Assembly (NCBI GenBank): GCA_964476135.1
Contig: CAYYYG010000001.1
Span: forward strand, 32,525 to 96,524
Reading direction: 5' to 3'
DNA length: 64,000 nucleotides
From: CAYYYG01 sp964476135
Lineage (GTDB): Bacteria > Patescibacteriota > Microgenomatia > UBA1406 > GWC2-37-13
Part shown: positions 9,485-16,993 of the stretch, piece after piece
Layout: every line of letters begins with the position of its first letter
How positions within the stretch are numbered: the stretch's first letter is position 1
Notes under the pieces: generated by a model
What the model was told of the DNA's origin: nothing
Seen by the model: the letters and a program-made list of their open reading frames with translations, nothing else
The model's database searches: none
Translations under genes and position numbers: made by a program

Positions 9485-10876
9485 TTAAATATCTCCGTAA
9501 AATCGGAAATCGGCCGGGGTCGGATACATAAGATTTGTCCTCGCCTCATCGTATTTAACCTTCACATAGCTTTCTATAAGTTTTTCAGCAAACACGCCGC
9601 TCTTAACAATCGGCCGGCAAGCGGAAAGAGCATCGAGTGTTGTGAAAATTGATCCGGGAGTCTGTTTTACTCCCGATTTTTCCCAGATGTTTTCATCAAA
9701 AGGTCCGAATCCGAGCTTAGTAGGATCGAGCTTGTTTTTTAATCCGTCCAGACCGCAAACGAGCTGTACGGAGAAGGATAGGTAAGGATTGCACACCGGA
9801 TCAGGACAACGAAACTCTATCCGTTTTGATTTTTCCTCCTTCATAAAATACATAGGAGTTCTAACAGCGGCGCTGCGGTTGCGTTTTGAGAATGCGATCG
9901 ATGTTGGTGCTTCAAAGTGCGGCACGAGTCGTCGATAGGAGTTGACGGTTGAATTGGTTATTCCCAATATTGCTTCGATGTGGCTCAGTAGTCCTGCCGT
10001 ATATGAAAGCGCGTCTTTTGAAAGTTCGCCATAACCTTTCGGGTCATAGAAAATATTTTTGTCTTTATTGAAGATGCTCTGATGGGTGTGCATGCCAGAC
10101 CCATTATCGCCGTAAATAGGTTTCGGGAGGAAGCACGCTGTCATGCTGTATTTTTTCGCCAAATTGCGGGCGACATATTTATAAAGCATTACATGATCGG
10201 CAGTCTCAACAAGCGGTCCATAACGCAAATCTATTTCTACCTGTCCGCCGGCGGCAACTTCGTGGTGATGTACCTCGACTTTTATGTCCATATTCTCAAG
10301 AATTGCTACCATCTCCGATCGGTAAGACTGTAATTTATCAAATGGCGGTACCGGAAAATATCCACCTTTATTCAGTATCGGATACCCATCCGGCTCATCG
10401 CCATCTATCTCTCCCTGTCCGATAAATATTCCAGATTCGTAAGGTGATAAATGCACATCCAGATAATCAAAAACGAAAAATTCAATTTCCGGTCCCCAAT
10501 AAGAAATGGTTCCCAAGCCCGAGTTATTGAGGTATTTTTCCGCTTTTTTCGCCGTGTAACGGGGGCACTTTTCATACATTTTGCCGACATTCGGGTCGAA
10601 AACGTCGCAGATTACGATTGCCGTTTTGCTGAAGAAAGGATCGATGTATACCGCATCGAGATCGGGCTTAAGAAGCATATCGGATTCATGAATATCCATA
10701 AATCCCCTGATACTCGAGCCGTCAAAGCCAATCCCTTTTTTTACCGACTCCGGTGTAAATTCTCTCGATATGAGTGTCATATGGTGCCATACTCCCCTCA
10801 AATCAGTAAAGCGCAGGTCGATGTCGGTGATCTCCCCGGATTTAATAAGCGAAAACAATTTTTTAGCGTCTATCAT
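9485..10876 (-). CDS. glnA: Glutamine synthetase, type I
   Basis: The 463-residue protein shows the whole GSI signature set: GFDGSSIRGF near residue 50, the metal and glutamate site WGPEIEFF, the ATP-binding KPIYGDNGSGMHTHQS, and NRSAAVRTP followed by RIEFRCPDP. It makes glutamine from glutamate, ammonia and ATP as a dodecamer. Where adenylylated GSI enzymes have a NLYDL tyrosine loop this one has ENIWEKSG, so AMP modification by GlnE is unlikely. Regulation may instead act on its 63-nt mRNA leader, which carries two ANTAR-type hairpins next to a GAF-ANTAR gene. No GlnB or GlnK is present in the window. Confidence 0.95.
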   Translation of the reverse strand: MIDAKKLFSLIKSGEITDIDLRFTDLRGVWHHMTLISREFTPESVKKGIGFDGSSIRGFMDIHESDMLLKPDLDAVYIDPFFSKTAIVICDVFDPNVGKMYEKCPRYTAKKAEKYLNNSGLGTISYWGPEIEFFVFDYLDVHLSPYESGIFIGQGEIDGDEPDGYPILNKGGYFPVPPFDKLQSYRSEMVAILENMDIKVEVHHHEVAAGGQVEIDLRYGPLVETADHVMLYKYVARNLAKKYSMTACFLPKPIYGDNGSGMHTHQSIFNKDKNIFYDPKGYGELSKDALSYTAGLLSHIEAILGITNSTVNSYRRLVPHFEAPTSIAFSKRNRSAAVRTPMYFMKEEKSKRIEFRCPDPVCNPYLSFSVQLVCGLDGLKNKLDPTKLGFGPFDENIWEKSGVKQTPGSIFTTLDALSACRPIVKSGVFAEKLIESYVKVKYDEARTNLMYPTPADFRFYGDI

Positions 10877-10899
10877 AGAGGTTGAAAAATAATATTAAG

Positions 10900-10937
10900 A
10901 AGACGACGTTGTCTTGCAGTGGCTCTCTACATTGAGA
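10900..10937 (-). promoter_or_regulatory. Dual-hairpin ANTAR-target leader of glnA
   Basis: In the glnA mRNA, hairpin P1 is TCTC-AATGTA-GAGA (10937-10924) and hairpin P2 is AAGAC-AACGTC-GTCTT (10915-10900), separated by 8 nt. Both loops have exactly six bases with A at position 1 and G at position 4. That is the recognition rule known for RNA bound by ANTAR proteins such as EutV and NasR. P2 is followed by CTTAATATTATTTTT, a U-rich run that could make P2 part of a terminator. The adjacent upstream gene encodes a GAF-ANTAR protein. Confidence 0.7.
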
Positions 10938-10945
10938 TTTCAAGA

Positions 10946-10974
10946 ATTATATATCAGAAATTTTGGTTTTTCAA
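10946..10974 (-). promoter_or_regulatory. Promoter of glnA
   Basis: -35 TTGAAA (10974-10969), a 17-bp spacer and a consensus -10 TATAAT (10951-10946) predict a start at about 10939, two bases before hairpin P1. The promoter sits between the GAF-ANTAR stop codon and the leader hairpins. Confidence 0.8.
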
Positions 10975-10981
10975 ATCGAGT

Positions 10982-11674
10982 TTATTCCGAATAAATCAAG
11001 ATAACTGCACTCGCAATTTCCTTAACGGTTTTACGTTTATTCATCGCTTCGCGACGGATGAACTGGTAGGCTTCTTCCTCAGAGATATTTTTTACCTTCA
11101 TAACAAGACCCTTGGCCCTATCAACGATTTTTCGCTCCTCCAACCTAGATTCTAAATTATCAACCTTCCTTTCAAGCAGTACTTTTTCAAACGCTGTCGA
11201 TATTATTCTTACAACAGCCTCAATGGTTTTTATCTGCTCGCTCGTAAACGAATAAGGTTCTTTATGCTGAAAATTTACCACACCCACAATCCCCTCCTTG
11301 TCAACAACCGGCACCGATAAAAACGCCTCGAATAAATCTTCCGGCAGTTCGCTGAATTTCTTAAATCGATAATCCTGATATGCGTTTTTTTTCAAAACCA
11401 CCGTTTCTTTATGTATCGCCGCCCAACCGGTGATCCCCTCCCCCTCCTTGAGCGTTATCTTGCCGATTAGTTTTTTATGAGGTTTTTTGGAAGCGGCCAA
11501 AATGAAAAGTTTTTTCTGCCGGTCGTAAAAATATATCAGGCAGGAATCGACGGGTATGATGTCGCCCAACAACTTCACCAGTTTTTTGAGAAATGTTTGA
11601 AAATCGAGCGATTGAAAGACTGTCAGATCCGCAAGCAGCCCGACTATTGTCGCAAGAGAATTTTTTTTCCGCAT
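10982..11674 (-). CDS. GAF-ANTAR RNA-binding antiterminator-type regulator
   Basis: The 230-residue protein has a GAF sensor (about 15-160, with GITGWAAIHKETVVLKK and VGVVNFQHKEPYSF), a short coiled coil and a C-terminal ANTAR domain (about 170-228, DRAKGLVMKVKNISEEEAY followed by TVKEIASAVI). ANTAR domains bind paired hexaloop hairpins in mRNA leaders and usually prevent termination. The next gene is glnA, whose leader has such a pair. The GAF ligand is unknown. A TATAAT box (11685-11680) lies 5 nt before the ATG, so the mRNA is nearly leaderless, and an inverted repeat covers this promoter. Confidence 0.9.
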   Translation of the reverse strand: MRKKNSLATIVGLLADLTVFQSLDFQTFLKKLVKLLGDIIPVDSCLIYFYDRQKKLFILAASKKPHKKLIGKITLKEGEGITGWAAIHKETVVLKKNAYQDYRFKKFSELPEDLFEAFLSVPVVDKEGIVGVVNFQHKEPYSFTSEQIKTIEAVVRIISTAFEKVLLERKVDNLESRLEERKIVDRAKGLVMKVKNISEEEAYQFIRREAMNKRKTVKEIASAVILIYSE

Positions 11675-11683
11675 GGGAAATTA

Positions 11684-11717
11684 TATACCCATCGCCAACG
11701 AATTCGCAATGGGTATA
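11684..11717. promoter_or_regulatory. Inverted repeat over the GAF-ANTAR promoter
   Basis: TATACCCAT (11684-11692) and ATGGGTATA (11709-11717) form a perfect 9-bp inverted repeat with a 16-bp spacer. It covers the end of the -10 and most of the spacer and -35 of the GAF-ANTAR promoter. It could be a repressor operator or a weak terminator of the FAD-enzyme gene upstream; no T-tract supports the latter well. Confidence 0.4.
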
Positions 11718-11770
11718 AGCGTCTGTAAGCCCCGTTCGTAGAATATAAGTTGCAAACTGGACTACATTCG

Positions 11771-13048
11771 CTATATCATCTCGGCAACCTTTCTGCCCAA
11801 AGCAACCGCGTAATTCGTCCCGCGATCGTAAGGGTAAGTCATGTCCAGATTTGTAATATAAAAGTTGTTTATCGGAGTGCGGAAATCCGGCTTGTTTTTT
11901 AGAAATTTACGATCGAATATCGGCTGAGCAAAAGGCGCTTTCCAGAGATATGTGTTAATGATTCCAAAGTCCGATTTTCCGCTTATTTTTTTAAGATAAG
12001 GCAGTAAAAAATCCAATAATTCCTCTTTTGATTTTTTCATTAATTCATTATCGTTATCCAAATAATATCCGATATAAGCCAGTTGGTTGTCATTGTAATG
12101 CTTTGCGCTTATAAAATTAGTGTGCTGTCCGACAAACATCATCGGAATTTCCGGATCTGATACGTTCAGCCAGTAGGCGGAGTCAAGTATCGGTGTTTTA
12201 GTTTCCAGTACTAGTACTAGCGCATTAAGATATTCAAGCGATCGTAGACTGTTTGTGTAAGATGCAGGAAATATTTTTTCCGTAACTTTGGCGGTAACCG
12301 GAGTCGGTAAAGTCGATATGACAACGTCAAATACACGATCGGTATTGTTATATTTGATGACGAATCTCTCCCCCTCCATATCTATGCTGTCGACAGGGCA
12401 GCCCTTACGTATCTTCACGCCCGCCTCGGTCACAACGCGCTCCAGATGGTCGGTGAAGGATTGGAACCCTCCCTTCATATACCCGAGTTTTTTTGTTCTT
12501 TTGGATATTCTTGCCCAAAAAAAGGAACTTAAAATATTCTCCGCATATTTACCGAATTTTTTCCGAAACAATTCTTTCCATAATATGTCCCAACTATGTT
12601 GCCCCATCGTTTTTACCAGAAGATCTTTTGCCGTCATTTTCTCATAAAGCTGTAAATGGGGTGAGAAGCGCAGTGCCGCCAATACAAAAGCTCCTCTTAT
12701 TTTTTCCAGCATCGAAAGAAGCGGAAATTTCATAAATCCCTGCGGAGTATCTAAGGGAAATATGCGGTAATTATTATTAACCTTATATAAGGACGCGGTT
12801 TGCGGTGAATAAAACAGTATTTTGTCAAATTTTATCTCTTCTGCAAAACGGATTATGTCTGAGTCGGAAGCAAAGATGTGGTGATACGCCCTCTCAAGCG
12901 GCCATTCCCAGTTTCCCGGATTGAAACCCGATGCTAGACCACCTAATTCGGTATTACGCTCAAATAATTCCACTTCGTGCCCTTTTTTTTGTAAGTCGTA
13001 AGCGGCTGTTAGTCCGGCATAACCACCACCCAAAATTGCGATATTCAT
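11771..13048 (-). CDS. FAD-dependent amine-oxidase/protoporphyrinogen-oxidase-like protein
   Basis: The 425-residue flavoprotein opens with a dinucleotide-binding motif (AILGGGYAGLTAAYDLQKKGH) followed by the ELFERNTELGGLASG signature of the NAD(P)/FAD amine-oxidase superfamily. The C-terminal FAD contact reads YPYDRGTNYAVALGRKVAEM. Members include HemY-like enzymes and sugar or carotenoid oxidoreductases. No haem genes are nearby and the substrate is unknown. It lies beside the AI-2E-family permease gene on the same strand. Confidence 0.8.
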   Translation of the reverse strand: MNIAILGGGYAGLTAAYDLQKKGHEVELFERNTELGGLASGFNPGNWEWPLERAYHHIFASDSDIIRFAEEIKFDKILFYSPQTASLYKVNNNYRIFPLDTPQGFMKFPLLSMLEKIRGAFVLAALRFSPHLQLYEKMTAKDLLVKTMGQHSWDILWKELFRKKFGKYAENILSSFFWARISKRTKKLGYMKGGFQSFTDHLERVVTEAGVKIRKGCPVDSIDMEGERFVIKYNNTDRVFDVVISTLPTPVTAKVTEKIFPASYTNSLRSLEYLNALVLVLETKTPILDSAYWLNVSDPEIPMMFVGQHTNFISAKHYNDNQLAYIGYYLDNDNELMKKSKEELLDFLLPYLKKISGKSDFGIINTYLWKAPFAQPIFDRKFLKNKPDFRTPINNFYITNLDMTYPYDRGTNYAVALGRKVAEMI

Positions 13049-13084
13049 AGCATGATTAGATCAGATATAATTATTCCCGCGCAA

Positions 13085-14083
13085 TTACCGAAGAATATCC
13101 GAAGGCTTGTGATCTTTAAGAAATTCGATAATTGCCGTTTCGATGAAAACATAAATCGGTACCGAGAGAAGTATACCAAGGAATCCTCCCAGTCTGCCTC
13201 CGATTATAAGAACGATCAAGGTAATAATCGGGTTTATTCCCACCGTTTTCTTCATAACCATGGGTACGATCATATTGTTTTCAAGCTGTTGTATTACGAA
13301 ATACGAAGATCCGGCGAGAATACCGGTCAATGATGAGTTTGAGAGTCCCAAAATTATCGCCGGTATGGCGGAAATGACCGGTCCGATATTGGGTATAGCC
13401 TCAAGCAGTCCGGCAAGCACCGCAAGGGGTAAGGAATAGCGGCTCATGCCGATGAGATTTAGAGTTATAAAGGTAAGCATTCCTATTATAAGCATTAATG
13501 TGAGCTGGCCCCAGAACCAGGCGGACATCCGCTCCTCCGCCCGGACTATCACCCTTCCGGTTATGTGATTCTCACTGTCATCGAATAAGCGTGCGAAGAA
13601 TTTTTTTAATATATTTTCTTCGATAAGAAAATAAAATCCAAAAAACAATGTCGAAATAATAAACAAAATGTTGGAGAATATGCTTCCGGCCAGGGAGAAT
13701 ATATTGTTCGTTATGGAAGGCACATACTGGGCAATAGAGTCTTCCTTTATCCAGCGCTGCGCTTCGGGGCCCATATTGGCGAGGATGTCGGGAAAGTTTC
13801 TAATCAGAGCAACGGTTTCGAGAGTTAACGGGGGAATAACGATACCAAAAAGTACTATTATCAATAATATAAATGAAATGTACACGATGGTCACGGCGGC
13901 GGTGTGTGGTATACCGCGTTTCTTGAGCATTTGTACTACCGGACGAAGAGCACTCATGAGTATGAATGCGATAAAAAGCGAATAGAGCAAATCCTGAATC
14001 AGCCAGATTATATAAAGCAGCAGAACCGTTGCAACGGCAAAAATAATTGTCCGCGTCGATATTTCCACCTTAAACTGCTTCAT
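13085..14083 (-). CDS. AI-2E family transporter (PerM/YdiK-like permease)
   Basis: The membrane protein of 332 residues has the pattern of the AI-2E exporter family: two N-terminal helices, a soluble stretch, then a set of hydrophobic helices with GLLEAIPNIGPVISAIPAIILGL and a final GRLGGFLGILLSVPIYVF. Family members include Na+/H+ antiporters and AI-2 exporters, so the cargo is unknown. The ATG at 14083 is preferred over one at 14131 because a TATATT box (14095-14090) ends 6 nt before it. It is divergent from the membrane-protein gene at 14141. Confidence 0.85.
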   Translation of the reverse strand: MKQFKVEISTRTIIFAVATVLLLYIIWLIQDLLYSLFIAFILMSALRPVVQMLKKRGIPHTAAVTIVYISFILLIIVLFGIVIPPLTLETVALIRNFPDILANMGPEAQRWIKEDSIAQYVPSITNNIFSLAGSIFSNILFIISTLFFGFYFLIEENILKKFFARLFDDSENHITGRVIVRAEERMSAWFWGQLTLMLIIGMLTFITLNLIGMSRYSLPLAVLAGLLEAIPNIGPVISAIPAIILGLSNSSLTGILAGSSYFVIQQLENNMIVPMVMKKTVGINPIITLIVLIIGGRLGGFLGILLSVPIYVFIETAIIEFLKDHKPSDILR

Positions 14084-14140
14084 GTAAATAATATACCAGT
14101 TTCTCATTGACTTTTCCCGTTTAATAGACAAGAATAAGAT

Positions 14141-14680
14141 ATGGATAAGGAAACAATGGACGAGGCCTTTTTAAAAAATCCGCAGCTTCTTTTGGAATGG
14201 ACAGCACCTATAAGACCCCATAAAAAACCGAGTGCTAATATAATGCGTTTTTATCTTGCCCTGGCACTATTACTATCTTTGTTTGTGGCTTTTTTCAGCG
14301 ATACTTTACTTCTTATTCCGATCTGGGCGGTTCTATTTCTTTTTTACACGCTCACTATCACTCCAGCGCAGCAAATCAAACACCGCGTAACGAAGTTCGG
14401 TATCGAAAGCGCCGATATGACTGCCCGCTGGGAAGTGCTATCTCATTTCTATTTTTCACAAAGATTTGGTTACACCATATTGACCGTGGTCAGCCATCCC
14501 CCTTTTAATCATCATATGTATTTTGTCGTGCCCACCGAGCAGTTGAAAAACAACCTCATTCACGTATTGTCCGAACATATTATTTATCAGGAAAACCATC
14601 ATAAAACCATAACCGAAAAAATTATCGATTGGCTTGCGTTTCTTGTGCCCGGAGACGATGACTCCGGCACAAATAAATAA
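14141..14680 (+). CDS. Hypothetical membrane protein
   Basis: I do not recognise this 179-residue protein. Residues 32-72 form two adjacent hydrophobic helices flanked by a proline- and basic-rich N-terminus (TAPIRPHKKPSA). The C-terminal half (about 80-160) is soluble and could be a small beta-rich domain of the bacterial PH type, with SAD..ARWEVLSHFYFSQRFGY. The C-terminus is acidic. It is divergent from the permease gene and may share its promoter region. Confidence 0.6.
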   Translation: MDKETMDEAFLKNPQLLLEWTAPIRPHKKPSANIMRFYLALALLLSLFVAFFSDTLLLIPIWAVLFLFYTLTITPAQQIKHRVTKFGIESADMTARWEVLSHFYFSQRFGYTILTVVSHPPFNHHMYFVVPTEQLKNNLIHVLSEHIIYQENHHKTITEKIIDWLAFLVPGDDDSGTNK

Positions 14681-14757
14681 TACGTGATGCCGGGCACAGC
14701 AACTCGTCTGCGACGTTATTAAACTATATGTAATTTGGTAAGAAGGGCGGTGAATAT

Positions 14758-15066
14758 ATGGCGAATCACGAAATATTACCATCACCGATTGCTCACGAAA
14801 TGGCCACACTGACAGAAGGAGGCAAGGGGTTGAATCAGATGCATGTGGGGTATAAGACTTTTGACGGCAGATCCGGAATAGTGACATTCGATACCCACCA
14901 CCAGGGAAATACCGGTACGGAAGATCACATCGTTGTTGAAGAAGCTGGTCGCCGATCGGATTTATATGCGGAGCAATTCAGCGGGAATATTCTTGGTACA
15001 ACCGGCGATCAGTTACCGGACTTAAACAATGTGAGCTCTTGGGAGCCGAAGTGGACCGAAAGTTAA
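14758..15066 (+). CDS. Hypothetical protein, 102 residues
   Basis: This small, soluble, histidine- and glycine-rich protein (GYKTFDGRSGIVTFDTHHQG) has no family I know. A GGGCGGTGA Shine-Dalgarno stands 4 nt ahead of the ATG, which supports translation. Its 3' end overlaps the RNase P-like gene on the other strand by 4 bp. Confidence 0.55.
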   Translation: MANHEILPSPIAHEMATLTEGGKGLNQMHVGYKTFDGRSGIVTFDTHHQGNTGTEDHIVVEEAGRRSDLYAEQFSGNILGTTGDQLPDLNNVSSWEPKWTES

Positions 15067-15683
15067 GCGGCTGAGATTATCTGACCAAACGCCGCCGGTG
15101 TAATTTCTTTTACACCAAACACCCTCCCCCATTTAAACACACCTTCATCGGTGGAAACGATAGCTGCGTTTTGTTCCCGTGCTAGCATTATTAGGTCGAG
15201 ATCTGCCAAGCTGTCTAAAAATCCGAAACGGGTCGCCTGCCGATAGCGTTCACGGAAGTTTTTGATTACCGGACCTATTGTTAATTCGAATTCTTTTTTT
15301 GATTCAAAATGTTTGTTCTCTGTTAATTTCGCCATCTGTTTCAGGTTCTCCTCGCCTATCGAAAGCCCGCGATAGCTTCTTGTCCGAATATCTTCTATTA
15401 ATTCGTAAAATACGGCTGAAGGTATCTGGTCGCGGTGAATCTGCGGAGATTTTACGGTAATTATTGAAAGCAGGTTTTTTATAAAAGATTGTTCTTTGTC
15501 TTCGAAAAAACTCAAAAACTCCTCAACTATCCGCGGGGGCATGAAAAACTCGGCCGTACCGGCTTTTTTGTGTTTTTTTATACCTTCGGTAATATTCACA
15601 GTTACTTCTTCCGTTTTGCTCCCAAGCCCGATACCGGCTTCCATATTAAAGAAAATATTGGTGTCAAGAACGTACGAGTCCAT
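15063..15683 (-). CDS. PIN-domain protein-only RNase P homologue (HARP, UPF0278/RNA ligase partner family)
   Basis: The 206-residue protein begins DSYVLDTNIFFN, the first PIN-nuclease Asp. Further conserved pieces are MPPRIVEEFLSF, the charged helical region IEDIRTRSYRGLSIGEEN with FRERYRQATRFG, then SLADLDLIMLAREQNAAIVSTDEG with the remaining acidic residues. This order matches the Aquifex-type RNA-free RNase P family, also named RNA ligase partner protein. Family members trim tRNA 5' leaders. No RNA ligase is seen here, and a normal ribozyme RNase P may exist elsewhere in the genome. A TATAAT box lies 11 nt before the ATG. Confidence 0.8.
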   Translation of the reverse strand: MDSYVLDTNIFFNMEAGIGLGSKTEEVTVNITEGIKKHKKAGTAEFFMPPRIVEEFLSFFEDKEQSFIKNLLSIITVKSPQIHRDQIPSAVFYELIEDIRTRSYRGLSIGEENLKQMAKLTENKHFESKKEFELTIGPVIKNFRERYRQATRFGFLDSLADLDLIMLAREQNAAIVSTDEGVFKWGRVFGVKEITPAAFGQIISAA

Positions 15684-15712
15684 GTGGTAATGCTATTATA
15701 TACCTAATAATG

Positions 15713-16348
15713 TTATTTTCCGGTTAATTTTTCTCTTTCAATCGCCTCATCGTCTTTCATAAACTGGCTCCACCACCATTCATGCGGGTTGCTGTCCTTC
15801 ATGGCGAAGGCGAGTTTTTTTGCCGATTCGGTTTTTAAGGCCGGTACGCGGTCTTTGAAGTCCGATTCAAACCATTTTTCTGCCAGTTTGTTCCCCTGCC
15901 ACAAAAGTACCCATTCGGAAAACATCTGGGCAAGGCTGTCGGCGTCTTTTGTGCATTTGGCAACGAGCGAATCTCTCTTTTCGTATTCCTCCATCATTTT
16001 AATTAAATCGGAGCCAAAAGGTGTGTTTGTGAATTGGTCATCAATGGCTTTTTTTTCATCGACGGTTACGTAGTGTTTGGCAACGAAATCCATGTCTCCG
16101 GTGCGAGCCTCAGCAAGATCGTGAAATATCGCCATCGATATCCCCTTCATTCCCTCCTCGTGCGATAACCCCTCCATGCGACACAGACAATAGCTGATTA
16201 TCGAAACGTGATGACTATGTGAAGACACAGTATCGAAAGTATTACCAAGTGAGCGTACATGAGTTCGTGGATATAGCATGAGTGACCCAGCCTGCTCGAT
16301 AAGATAGAGAATTTTTTTTAGACTGTTGGGAAGGCTTTTTTGATTCAT
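15713..16348 (-). CDS. HD-domain hydrolase, YfbR-like 5'-nucleotidase
   Basis: The 211-residue protein has the HD metal site in order: HHVSIISY near residue 48, FHDLAEARTGD near 75-85 and KDADSLAQM near 135. This is the YfbR/HDDC2 type, which removes phosphate from deoxynucleoside monophosphates. It is divergent from nrdR-nrdJ, which would fit a role in balancing deoxynucleotides; that link is inference. A TATAAT box stands 8 nt before the ATG. Confidence 0.8.
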   Translation of the reverse strand: MNQKSLPNSLKKILYLIEQAGSLMLYPRTHVRSLGNTFDTVSSHSHHVSIISYCLCRMEGLSHEEGMKGISMAIFHDLAEARTGDMDFVAKHYVTVDEKKAIDDQFTNTPFGSDLIKMMEEYEKRDSLVAKCTKDADSLAQMFSEWVLLWQGNKLAEKWFESDFKDRVPALKTESAKKLAFAMKDSNPHEWWWSQFMKDDEAIEREKLTGK

Positions 16349-16442
16349 ATTTTATTATTATATCATTTTTAGGTTGTCGCATCAGTATAACCTAAAAGTA
16401 TTCATAAATTATGTAAAAATTTTGATCCATTTTAAATAGATT

Positions 16443-16500
16443 TTGACATCTTGCAATCACACCAATAGTGTTTTAGTCTAGTAGGTGACACTATATATTT
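16443..16500 (+). promoter_or_regulatory. nrdR-nrdJ promoter with candidate NrdR boxes
   Basis: A perfect -35 TTGACA (16443-16448) with a 17-bp spacer points to a weak -10 TAGTGT (16466-16471). A near-palindrome ACACCAATAGTGT (16459-16471) covers that -10, and a second half-site ACACTATATATTT lies at 16488-16500, 29 bp further on. Paired ACAC..GTGT boxes about three turns apart are what NrdR binds, so the operon may regulate itself. Confidence 0.5.
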
Positions 16501-16533
16501 TAAGTTTGAAAATTTGTCTCTTTTTTTGCTAGT

Positions 16534-16980
16534 ATGCATTGTTTATTTTGTAAAAACATCGAAACCGAGGTTATCGAAACGAGAGCGTCGGAAGACGGTC
16601 GCACGATACGAAGAAGGCGGACTTGCGCATCATGCAAAAAAAGATTTACGACTTACGAAAGGATAGAGGAGCTGCCGATACTTGTTATCAAGCGCGATGG
16701 CAGAAGAGAGCGTTTCAACCGCGATAAGATCCGTGCCGGAGTTATACGTTCGGTCGAGAAAACGACCGTTTCGGCTGAGCAGGTTGAGCGCATAGTTAGT
16801 GCAATAGAAACCGAGGTGACACAAAGAGAGATGGCGGAAATAGACAGTCAGGCAATCGGCGACCTCGTCGCCTCGAACTTAAAGTCTATCGACAAAGTCG
16901 CCTATATCAGATTCGCATCAGTATTCCGCCGTTTTTTGGATGTGGATGAATTCCAGAAAGAGTTAAAAAAAATATTATAA
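16534..16980 (+). CDS. nrdR: Transcriptional repressor NrdR
   Basis: The full-length 148-residue protein has the N-terminal zinc ribbon (MHCLFC and TCASCKKRFTTYERIE) and an ATP-cone domain (PILVIKRDGRRERFNRDKIRAGV). NrdR senses ATP/dATP and represses ribonucleotide reductase genes. It lies 13 nt ahead of nrdJ, so regulator and target are one operon, and candidate NrdR boxes sit in the promoter. Confidence 0.96.
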   Translation: MHCLFCKNIETEVIETRASEDGRTIRRRRTCASCKKRFTTYERIEELPILVIKRDGRRERFNRDKIRAGVIRSVEKTTVSAEQVERIVSAIETEVTQREMAEIDSQAIGDLVASNLKSIDKVAYIRFASVFRRFLDVDEFQKELKKIL

Positions 16981-16993
16981 ATTTCCTATATCT

